From Hypsibius dujardini (taxonomy: Eukaryota; Tardigrada; Eutardigrada; Parachela; Hypsibiidae): 23,406 nucleotides of DNA. The translations under genes and the position numbers were made by a program. The notes under the pieces were generated by a model, which had not been told where the DNA came from, did no database searches, and saw only the letters and a list, made by a program, of their open reading frames with translations. Shown piece by piece: positions 1 to 8,223 of this stretch (position 1 is its first letter; each line of letters begins with the position of its first letter). The stretch is from the NCBI GenBank assembly GCA_001579985.1, contig LRSR01011295.1:1-23406 (forward strand). The letters run 5' to 3'.

Positions 1-100
1 TATTAATTAATTAATAATAATATTATTAATTAATAATAATAATGTTATTAATTAATAATAATAATATTATTAATATTAACCACATTGTGTCTTTCTGAAA
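1..100. repeat. AT-rich TAA/TTAAT simple repeat in intron
   Basis: Almost pure A/T sequence made of TAATAA and TTAATTAA blocks lies just upstream of a splice acceptor (ttttcag ending at 124). It is most likely the 3' part of an intron of the CAP-domain gene, whose 5' exons are off the left edge. It has no coding content. Confidence 0.75.
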
Positions 101-124
101 GTTGAACAAACAAATGTTTTTCAG

Positions 125-2648
125 TGTCTCCGGCGCAAGGAAACGCCGTCGTTCCTGTCGTTGGCGGGGTCGGGGGCGTCGCATCCTCAACCACATTGCA
201 ACCGTCAAGTTCTTCCGCAGGTCCCGCGACCGGACCCATCACCGCCGCTACAAGGCCACCCACCGTCGCGTCTACAGCTCAAACGAACGCCCAGACAACG
301 GGAACCACCACCCTTGCTCCGGACACGACCACAGGCATCGGTCTCACTCAGGCACCGAACACGACAACATCCACGGCGACCACCTCAACCGGGACGACAT
401 CCACAGCGACCACTTCAATCGCGACGACATCAACTGATAACGACGGTGATGAGGAGGATGACACAACCACAGCGGCAACATCCGAGACCACGTCTGGATT
501 CACATCCACTGTCGTAACTGTGACGGATGGAACCACGACGGCGTCTGCGACTACTTCGACGGGGACTGGTTCAGGTGAGGATGATACGAAACGACGATCC
601 ATGAAGTTTCCATGTGACTTTATTTGATTATTTTCTGACTAAAAAACTCACTATTCGAAATGAACAGGTTGGGAACTAGGCAAACGGGTTAGTTAAGGTG
701 CAGATAAAGAACTATTGCTGGCTATCTGGGTCTTTGAAACCTTAGTGGAAAACTCTTAGTTTTTGTTTAAGTTGTTTTTTTCTCTTTTGGAATTTCAGTA
801 TAAACTCACATTTTAGTTTTGAGATGTCTTCTTAAACAAATGTTTAAAATCGCGTCGAATGGAACTGGCAATCCAAACTTACGTATAAATTCAGAACAGC
901 ATCTAGACGTGCATCTTTTAGAACTTAAGATCATTAGGCACTTAAAGAGTTAAATTCTTCTAGCACCAATATATCAAGTCTCGAAATGAAATCGAGTATA
1001 AATCAAATCAGAAAGGTTCAAGTTGGTTTAAACTGACTAACTGATGTTTCACATGCTGTAATTGATTAATGTTATCCAGTGACCACAGCAGCAACCACGT
1101 CGACCACTCCAAGTACCACTGAGACCACTACGACTACCACGCCTACGACCACTACGACGACCACGCCCAGTACCACCACGACCACGCCCACTACCACTAC
1201 AACGACCACGCCCACTACGACCACGACGACCACGCCCACTACCACTACGACGACCACGCCCACTACCACTACGACAACCACGCCCACTACCACGACTACG
1301 ACCACGCCCACTACCACTACGACTACGACCACGCCTACGACCACGACTACGACCACGCCCACTACCACTACGACTACGACCACGCCCACTACCACTACGA
1401 CAACCACGCCCACTACCACCACGACTACGACCACGACTACGACCACGCCCACTACCACTACGACTACGACCACGCCTACGACCACGACTACGACCACGCC
1501 CACTACGACTACGACCACGCCTACGACCACGACTACGACCACGCCTACGACCACGACTACGACCACGACCACGACCAAGGCTGCAACTGCTGCACCGGCA
1601 CCCGCGTGTACATCTATCCTGGACACCAGGTGCGCCGGTACGCAGCAATTAATCCTGGACCTGGTGAACAACGTTCGTCGGGAAGCGAAAGCGGCTAACA
1701 TGCTCAAGATGCAGTGGGACCCGGTGGCAGCTCAACAGGCCCAGGCGTGGGCCGACAAGTGTGTGGCGGATCATGGGCCTGATGTTCGCAACAGTTCTGG
1801 TGAGCAACTAAATTTTACAAATTCAAACGCCTTTTTTAACTGATTTGTTTTTAGAAAACAGTTACCAAAAAAATTCAGTTTAATTTGTAAAATTAAATTC
1901 TGTTTGGGTGAAACCCCAAATTCAAAGTCTAGTATGTACCGTATACCGAAAATTTAAGTGCAAAAATACTAAACGATTCATTAATTTCAATATTTTCATA
2001 ATAAATAATTTATTTTTATTTTTTGAACAGATATTAAACGTTTTTTGCTCTTCAGTGTTTTCAAGTTGTGGGCAGAATATTGCCAACGGCAACGGAATTC
2101 AGAGCTGGAATTTCACCTTCACATTGTGGGACAACGAGAAAAGTCTGTTTACCATTGGTCAGGTGCCCTGCCCGGATGACATCTTCCATTCCATCGGCCA
2201 TTACACCCAGGTACCTGCTCGACGAAGCTTTTTTGAGATACGCCAAATAATGAGGTTTGCTTCATTGCCTGCAGGACGTGTGGGCGACGAGTTGGCAGAT
2301 TGGCTGTGGGTTCAGTGCCTGTCCGAATCCGGTGGGAAACTTCTTTGTCTGTAACTACTGTCCACCGTAAGGATTTCTATAAACTTGACCTGCTGTAAAT
2401 TGAATTCACGGAAATGAAACTCAGTCTGTCTGCAGTGGCAATAGCAATGGAAATGTCTGCCTTCCCTTCATTCCTGGAACAGCGGCAAACGGTGGTCCTT
2501 GTGGAAAGTGTGGTGGCTTAAATAGCCCCAGATGTGATAATGGTTTATGCAGTAAGTATTGACTTGTCTGTCTGTCTGTCTGTATGTTTGTCTGTCTGTC
2601 TGTTTGTTTGTCTGTTTGTCTGTCTGTCTGTCTGTTTGTCTGTTTGTT

Positions 2649-2695
<47 letters not shown>

Positions 2696-2971
2696 ATGTC
2701 TGTCTGTCTGTTTGTCTGTCCGTCTGCTTGGTAGTTAGTTTAAACTTGATGTAAAACAGCACCTCAGTATTTTATTTTACCATCTCCTCCAGCAACTCCC
2801 TGCCTGGTCTCAAATCAATTCAGCAACTGCGACGTTCCTGATCCAAAAAATCCAGCCATGTTCCCGGCCCTGATCACCGACACCTCCGTCTGTACCAGCC
2901 GGCCAAACGACCAATTCGTCCAAGCTTGTAAAGCCAGTTGCCAGTGTCGGGAACAGGGATTAATCTACTAA
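125..2971 (+). CDS. Secreted CAP/SCP-domain protein with mucin-like Thr-rich region (5' partial)
   Basis: Six exons with consistent phase: 125-574, 1080-1799, 2056-2210, 2275-2366, 2436-2551, 2793-2971 (stop TAA 2969-2971). The 5' end is outside the window. Exon 1 encodes Ala/Thr/Ser-rich sequence with an acidic DNDGDEEDD patch. Exon 2 encodes long Thr runs broken by Pro, then the CAP domain starts (ILDLVNNVRREA). The CAP domain continues as SCGQNIA, WNFTFTLWDNE, HYTQDVWATSWQIGCG and VCNYCPPGN, that is, the CAP core with both signature motifs. His (DHG), Glu (WDNE) and His (GHYTQ) of the usual tetrad are visible, and the usual Glu of GEN is Gln (GQN). A C-terminal module has six Cys (TPCLV, FSNCDV, SVCTS, QACKASCQC), resembling a ShK/ICR-type fold. 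Likely extracellular and O-glycosylated. CAP proteins bind sterols or other ligands, but the role here is unknown. CAP identity is firm; the C-terminal family is inferred. Confidence 0.88.
575..1079 (+). other. Intron of CAP gene (505 bp), no gene seen
   Basis: The donor is TTCAG|GTGAGG and the acceptor TTATCCAG|TG. The sequence between is AT-rich, with stops in all frames and no repeat or RNA gene that I can recognise. Exon phase (1 nt before, 2 nt after, making a Val codon) supports both ends. Confidence 0.7.
1108..1578 (+). repeat. Coding Thr/Pro minisatellite in CAP gene exon
   Basis: Tandem array of ACN codons with periodic CCC/CCT, giving T(6-8)P units of about 21-24 bp (for example CACGCCCACTACCACTACGA), more than 15 units with shuffled variants. 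It is in frame within exon 1080-1799 and predicts a densely O-glycosylatable stalk just before the CAP domain. The reverse strand is also open in several frames (Val-rich and Gly/Arg-rich), purely because of the repeat. Confidence 0.9.
2565..2728 (+). repeat. (TGTC)n microsatellite in CAP gene intron
   Basis: About 160 bp of TGTC repeats with TGTT and TATG variants, starting 13 bp after the GTAAGT donor at 2552. It lies in the last intron (2552-2792) and produces spurious Cys/Leu/Ser/Val-rich ORFs on both strands. Confidence 0.95.
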
Positions 2972-3086
2972 AACAGGTCCTGTCTGTTGTTGTTAATCTC
3001 TTCCCCACACCGTATTTATCTGCGTAATATATTCTTCTGCGTATATATGTGATATGTATACATGTACAGATCAATATTTGTAAAAC

Positions 3087-3096
3087 AATAAATAAA
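3087..3096 (+). terminator. Poly(A) signals of CAP gene
   Basis: Two overlapping AATAAA hexamers, 116-120 bp after the CAP gene stop codon, in a short AT-rich 3' flank. The convergent Kazal gene ends at 3176, so the two 3' UTRs nearly abut or overlap. Confidence 0.55.
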
Positions 3097-3175
3097 TCAT
3101 AAAAACACAAAACAGATAAACTACGGAAGTCGCACATAAAAAACGAACATTAAAGGAACGCAAAGAAAAACTACA

Positions 3176-5305
3176 CTAAACGGGGTGGTGTAAATCCACT
3201 GACAGGTCACGCGTCACATTAGGGTCGCCGTTGCCGGAGTCGGAGATGATGGTCTGAAATGGGTCAATGCTGTCGCTGCCTAAACTGCGCAAAACGATGC
3301 CGGACGGCTCGTTTGTTTTCGGCTCATGTGGCGCCGTCTCAGTGGTCGTCGTGGTCGTCGTGGTCGATGTAGCAGGGCTACTGACGGTGGCGGCCTGGGT
3401 TGCCGCAGTTATTTCCGCCTCTCTGATAAAGCTCGGTAGCTCTTTCCGAGTCCATATCGGTCCCGAAGGAGTGACAGACGGAACTCCACCTCCACCTATG
3501 ACAGAGCACTGGTTGTCTGCGACGAGGACCGGCACCGGCACAGTCTGGTTGATCACCGCACGACAGACATGCTTCCAGAAGACACAGACATTCAGGTAGA
3601 TTTTGCCGGTAGAGTCACAGACAATTTTCCGCTTCCCATCGCAGTTCCACTCACTAAGGAAAGCCTCATTAAAGTCAAATGTGGATTTAAAGACGTGGAT
3701 AAGGTCTACGATTTTCGTCATACCAAATACTTGTTGGTGAAGCGCCATAAACTGGCCAGATCTCGCCAGTCGGAGGAGCCGGAGTGGCCACGCATACACC
3801 TTTAGCCACCGGTTGGACGTCTGAATGAAGAAATGCAGTATGAGGATATCGTAATAGAGAAATACAGGACACATTTACATAGACATGACAGGACCCTAGG
3901 CACTTCCGTAGCATGAGACACGTAGCGCAGACACAGACACAGACACACACAGACACAGACACAGACACAGACACAGACACAGACACAGACACAGACACAG
4001 ACACAGACACAGACACAGACACAGGAAAAATAGAAAATAATAAACCTGACTCGGCGTTATCGGCCTCCAGATACTTACTTGTGTTGGAGTTAGCACAGCG
4101 CAACTGGCACAAGTTTGTGTATGTCTTCCCGTCCGACCCGCAGATGGGAAGATCCTCAGCCGTGCAGACACATTCGATCTGTGCCGTATTACCGGCACCA
4201 GCACCTCCTTGGCCGTATCCTCCCAGCGCACCACCAGAACCGCCATAACCGCCACCGCCACCTCCTCCCAATCCAAACATCCCACCATTCCCACCGAGTC
4301 CACCGATGACATTGCCACCACCCAAACCACCATCCAAACCCAAGTTACCCGGATAACCACCCGGACCGCCGTACAGGTTATTTCCCAGTCCACCTCCGTA
4401 ATCGCCACCTCCACCGCCATAACTGCCGCTCCCATAGGGATTGAAACCACCACCACCAAAGTTCTGACCTGCTCCATATGGCGATCCCTGTCCACCATAC
4501 GGATTCCAGTCACCCCCTCCACCCATCCCGTAGAACTGTTTGGGCATTGGTGGACCATTTCCCATCCGTTGTTGAAGGTTCGGCAACTGTTGCGGCAACA
4601 TGACTGGACTAATCTGCATCGGTTGGGGCATCGGGATGACGGGAGAGATTGAGATTTCCGGACCGATTCCGGGGCTCATCTGAAGCCCTGGGAAAGCCAC
4701 TTGCTCGGTGAAACGTGGATTCATGTTGTCACGTTGCTGAATGGGTTGCTGTTGTTGCTGCTGCTGCTGTAGTCGTTGGTTTCCGATCGCGACTAGATTG
4801 GAAAGAAGTTGGTCTTGAAGGGACTGCTGTTGCAGTGGCTGTTGGATGTTCTGTTGGGTGATCTGGTTGTTGTTGGAGTTGAAAGAGGAAGGCGCATTAC
4901 TGCGAGATGAGAACTGGGGACGGAAGCGTTGTTGGTACTGCTGTTGCTGCTGTGGCTGCTGTTGTTGATTCTGGAAAGACTGTCTTGTCCGCTGCTGGGT
5001 CTGGGCCGAAATTTCTGACACTAAATTCGGAATCAGGGCATAAGTAAAATAAGGGCATAAGTAAAATAAGGGCACTGCCAGGTGAATAGACGGTGCAGTA
5101 CATATACATTAGACATAGGCCCATGCACAGACGTGCACCGGCATAGCACAGACACAGACACAGACACAGACACAGACACAGACACAGACACAGACACAGA
5201 CACAGACACAGACACAGACATTGGCTCAGACGTAGATGAGAACGTACCCAGCAGGAAACAAAACGTCAACCATACGATCCACCTTCCCCGGAAGCGACCG
5301 AACAT
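3176..5305 (-). CDS. Secreted Gln/Gly-rich protein with two Kazal domains
   Basis: Four exons, transcribed leftward: 5305-5248, 5020-4079, 3820-3724, 3653-3176; 524 aa. The start ATG (5305-5303) opens a signal peptide (WIVWLTFCFLL) completed across intron 1, with likely cleavage after SEISA (residue 25). Then follow a Gln-rich stretch (about 26-125), a Met/Pro-rich stretch, and a Gly/Tyr-rich block (about 180-300). Kazal 1 has Cys 303, 305, 313, 324, 328, 343 (core ICGSDGKTYTNLC). Kazal 2 has Cys 366, 370, 378, 389, 396, 415 (core VCDSTGKIYLNVC). The tail is Thr-rich with one NVT sequon. Kazal domains inhibit serine proteases; by ovomucoid alignment P1 of domain 1 would be Ala307 (C-T-A-E), suggesting elastase-like targets. 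The low-complexity regions suggest a matrix, cuticle or secretion protein. Domain identity is firm; the role is inferred. It is a tandem paralogue of the gene at 6039-7526. Confidence 0.87.
3654..3723 (-). other. 70-nt intron inside Kazal domain 2
   Basis: On the minus strand the donor is TTTG|GTATGA and the acceptor TTCCTTAG|TGAG. Reading through meets a stop at 3687; splicing instead joins TG with T to make TGT, the first Cys of Kazal 2. The resulting C-x3-C-x7-C-x10-C-x6-C spacing matches the family, which strongly supports this intron. Confidence 0.85.
3929..4023. repeat. (ACAGAC)n microsatellite, intron 2 of first Kazal gene
   Basis: About 95 bp of ACAGAC hexamers (sense strand GTCTGT) in the intron between the halves of Kazal 1. 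The consensus donor is GTAAGT at 4078 and the acceptor CATTCAG is at 3821. A near-identical array sits in intron 1 of the same gene. Confidence 0.95.
5147..5220. repeat. (ACAGAC)n microsatellite, intron 1 of first Kazal gene
   Basis: About 74 bp of perfect ACAGAC repeats in the intron (5021-5247) that splits the signal peptide. It has the same motif and orientation as the array at 3929-4023. Confidence 0.95.
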
Positions 5306-6038
5306 TTCGGCGTAACGGCTAAGCTACAAGACAGTCCAGTCCAATCAATTAGGGATAATGAAAGAAAATCCAAAGAACTGCCGAATCGATTTGTCCAATA
5401 AAACGAAATGAAGAACCAACACAGCCGATCGATACTCTAATGGTCTGAAAATGGACACACCTAACGGTTCACTGACCGTTTGCTTTTCGGTTTATACCCT
5501 ACGATATATCGCTACCCGTACTCTTTTAGCTGTACTCTTCTGATTCATTTCAGGATCTCTCATATTGCGGATCGCGGTAATTTCGTTCGTTTTTATGAAG
5601 GCCACTTTTGTATGGGCTGGGTATTTATTTGCTCAAAGAGGTCGGAAAGGATCGGCCAGCAGATGATGCGCGGATGAGAGTCATGTGAATTCTTCACGTG
5701 CCAGTGCACTTTACGGGAAAACGATTAGCATGAATACACCCGGCAAGAAGGTGCGCTAATCAACCGCCGTAAAACCGGGACGACTACGACTACCCATAAG
5801 GAACGTGTCAGTTCACATTCACCTCGCAGCATGGTAGAGGAAATTTAACGACCCTCGAGTCACATAATAAAAAACACAAAACAGACAAATGTGAAACTTG
5901 ACAAAAAAGCGACATTGAAGTGCCCAAATGAGAGGGACCTTTAACATCGATGATTCGCATCGATTTAGATGAATCAGTGAGGATGAACTCTCAGTTCTGG
6001 TGGCACAAATGTTTTTGTAGGACAAGAAACAAAATGAG
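5306..6038. other. Intergenic between the two Kazal genes
   Basis: The right part is presumably the 3' UTR of the gene ending at 6039 and the left part the promoter of the gene starting at 5305. I found no RNA gene, element or convincing ORF. An A-rich tract near 5866-5885 (AAAAACACAAAACAGA) resembles one at 3101-3118 beyond the other Kazal gene's stop, perhaps a shared 3' flank from the duplication. Confidence 0.6.
5490..5497 (-). promoter_or_regulatory. Possible TATA box of first Kazal gene
   Basis: The minus strand reads GGGTATAAACC about 185 bp upstream of the start codon, implying a 5' UTR near 155 nt. This is the only TATA-like match close by, and there is no start-site evidence. Confidence 0.3.
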
Positions 6039-7338
6039 TTATCCACTGACAGGACTCTTAGTGGTCGACGGTTCATCGGCTGATCGAAGACCATTACGTT
6101 GAGGGATGCTGCTGTAGCTGCTGCTGAAGGCGCAGGGTATCTTGGCTATAAACGTACCACGTTTTTCGGCTTCGCAGAGAGCCCGATAGTACCTGAAACA
6201 AGAAAGCCTTTGTAACATGGAAACAATCGTCAAAGAATATTTCAAGTACATATTTCAAGTACCTGATGAATTCTCAGTTTTAGAATATCAATGACTGTAC
6301 AATTAAAAAGAATTTAAATCATACGTACTGGCACTCTCCGAGGTAAACTCCTCCACGCGTGTCACAGATTTGACTCGCGGTATTGCCGTTGTTCACACCT
6401 CCGTAGAGGTTACTTCCGTAGTTATTATAGTACGAACCGCCGACCATCCCAGCCGACGATCCGTAAGGATTCAACCTAAAGAAATGATTTGGCTTACGCA
6501 TAGAACGTTATTGAGAACGTTCGGATTTCTAGCACAGACTTTCCTTAGGGGAGTAACGTTCGGATTTCTAGCTTAGACTTTCCTTAGGCGACTTACGAAT
6601 TGGAATCAGCATAGAAACTCCCAGCGCCGACCGGGTACGGCGAGCCACCGGACGCACCCGCACTACCCGCGTATCCCGCTACATAGGGAAAGTTGTTGCC
6701 GTTGTAGGGTCCATTACCAGGGAATGACGGAGACGGCACTCCAAAGGGTTGCTGCGGAACTGTCGGACAGCTCCATGCACATGTCTGTGCATTGCTTGGT
6801 CCAGCGCCGTAAAGCGTCGAACCTGCTCCCGTGAAGTAGGACGGCGTCGGACCGCCGTAGGGGGGAACACTGCCAGCCGGTGAGCCGAAATTGATGGTGG
6901 AGGGTGATGAGCCGGGAGTGTAGGGTCCGTAGACTCCGGGGGAGCTACTGCCGCATGGACCCTCGCTGGTCTGGTACATGCCTAAATAGATGTCGAATGA
7001 AGTACTAAAAATTCCGGGGAAGTATTTGGTTCATACCTGGATTGTAGGGTTGTTCGCAGCGCAACAGACAGGCATTGTTGTAGGTCTTCGCGTTGGATCC
7101 GCAGACTGGCCGATAGTCAAGGGGACACGCACAGTTGCTGCTTCCACTGCCGAAAGATCCGTAGGAGGTCAACTGGGCATCGACATCAAAAGTTGCTGTC
7201 AAGGATAAAAAATTGAGAACAATCTTGCCAGATAACGAACAGTTCTTAGAGCTTGTCAGTTTGTCTGGCTGTCTGCTGTTTGTCTGTTTGTCTGTAAGCA
7301 TGTCTGTAGATCTGTTTGTCTGTCTGTCTGTCTCTCTA

Positions 7339-7393
<55 letters not shown>

Positions 7394-7526
7394 ATCTGTC
7401 TATTTGTCTGTTTGTCTCTCTGTCTGTTTGTCTGTCTCTCTTTCTGACTGTCTATCACCATTCTGACATGTACTTACAGAGAACCATCACGATCCATACC
7501 GTTGCAGCTGCATTGATTGTCGCCAT
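6039..7526 (-). CDS. Secreted Gly/Ser/Pro/Tyr-rich protein with one intact and one interrupted Kazal domain
   Basis: Five exons, leftward: 7526-7478, 7195-7037, 6981-6597, 6475-6329, 6192-6039; 297 aa. The signal peptide (ATVWIVMVLS, cleavage likely after VDA, residue 23) is split by intron 1. Kazal 1 has Cys 38, 40, 48, 59, 63, 79 (PVCGSNAKTYNNAC); P1 by ovomucoid alignment would be Leu42. Then comes Gly/Ser/Pro/Tyr-rich sequence. The second Kazal begins C137-AWS-C141, but the next expected Cys arrives only at 235, after a 93-residue insertion; it then continues with family spacing: C235-x10-C246-x6-C253-x13-C267 (GGVYLGEC, YYRALC). Introns 1 and 2 match the gene at 3176-5305 in position and phase, so the two are tandem paralogues. 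The Ser-rich C-terminus ends STTKSPVSG. Likely extracellular; whether domain 2 inhibits anything is doubtful. Confidence 0.85.
7252..7450. repeat. (TGCC)n/(TGTC)n microsatellite in Kazal gene intron
   Basis: About 12 TGCC repeats (7340-7391) are flanked by TGTC and TCTG repeats. All lie in intron 1 (7196-7477) of the second Kazal gene, between the signal-peptide exons. The Cys/Leu-rich frames across it are artefacts. Confidence 0.95.
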
Positions 7527-7619
7527 CCTGTATTCAACTCTTCCGACGTTCCTTCAATCGCGTCCTAATCGATAAAGTGAAAGTGTAAGATCTGCGAACT
7601 ACTTTTGTTTTTGTTGGCT

Positions 7620-7632
7620 CTGCTTTTTATGC
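7620..7632 (-). promoter_or_regulatory. Possible TATA box of second Kazal gene
   Basis: The minus strand reads GGCATAAAAAGC about 100 bp upstream of the start codon at 7526, consistent with a 5' UTR of about 65-70 nt. A second similar site (CCATAAAAGCC) lies about 25-30 bp further upstream. No start-site data. Confidence 0.35.
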
Positions 7633-8223
7633 CGCGAGTGATGATCACTCGGATGGCTTTTATGGGCTGCTCGTCGCAGCTGCATTCACAGTTGTTGTCA
7701 ACAAAACGCCGACACATCATCAACACTCCCAGAAAAAAATCATCCATGCAGAGTCGAACAGCGTTTTAAAGGTTCGTCAAAAGAGTATCCGTCACACACT
7801 CCAATTCGCCGCCTCTACCGCTTAAATTGTCTGAAGCGTAGCAAAACCTACGTAACAATGCGTGATCGTCCCTTTTTTCTAATGTTTTTCACGCACACAG
7901 ATCGGCCTACGAAAAAAAACGAATGAATGACGCGAAGAGAGAAATGGATGAGTAGAAGTAGAATGGGGAAGTAGAATAAAGACGAGGACTGTAAATGAAC
8001 CAAAATTGGTAAGAGCCTTGAAAATCAGCGTGTAACAAGTAAGCGTGTGACGACTGAACTAAAACGAACCAGAAGGAAGAGATCAAAACTACGCTTCCCT
8101 TCAACAACAAAAAACAGGCGAATAGGAGAAGAAATAAGACAACTAAAGAAAAGACACAAACAACAACGGCGCGTCGTGGAACGAGAGCGAACCATTTCGA
8201 CAGTAGAAAACGGTGACCGTCAT
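7633..8223. other. Intergenic: MARF1 3' UTR side and Kazal promoter side
   Basis: The right half is pyrimidine-rich on the minus strand and directly follows the MARF1 stop, so it is probably 3' UTR. I found no canonical AATAAA on the minus strand. The left half is the upstream region of the Kazal gene. The long plus-strand frames over 8047-8508 are low-complexity Arg/Lys-rich shadows. Confidence 0.5.

Noticed and set aside
1049-1707. Long minus-strand frames rich in Gly/Arg/Ser or Val over the Thr repeat
   Set aside because: They are antisense readings of the ACN-codon repeat in a well-supported plus-strand exon; low-complexity shadows.
2421-2762. Frames through TGTC arrays (also at 7213-7575, 8885-9103, 9506-10428, 10960-11232)
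   Set aside because: Tetranucleotide repeats lack stops in several frames; these lie within introns of supported genes.
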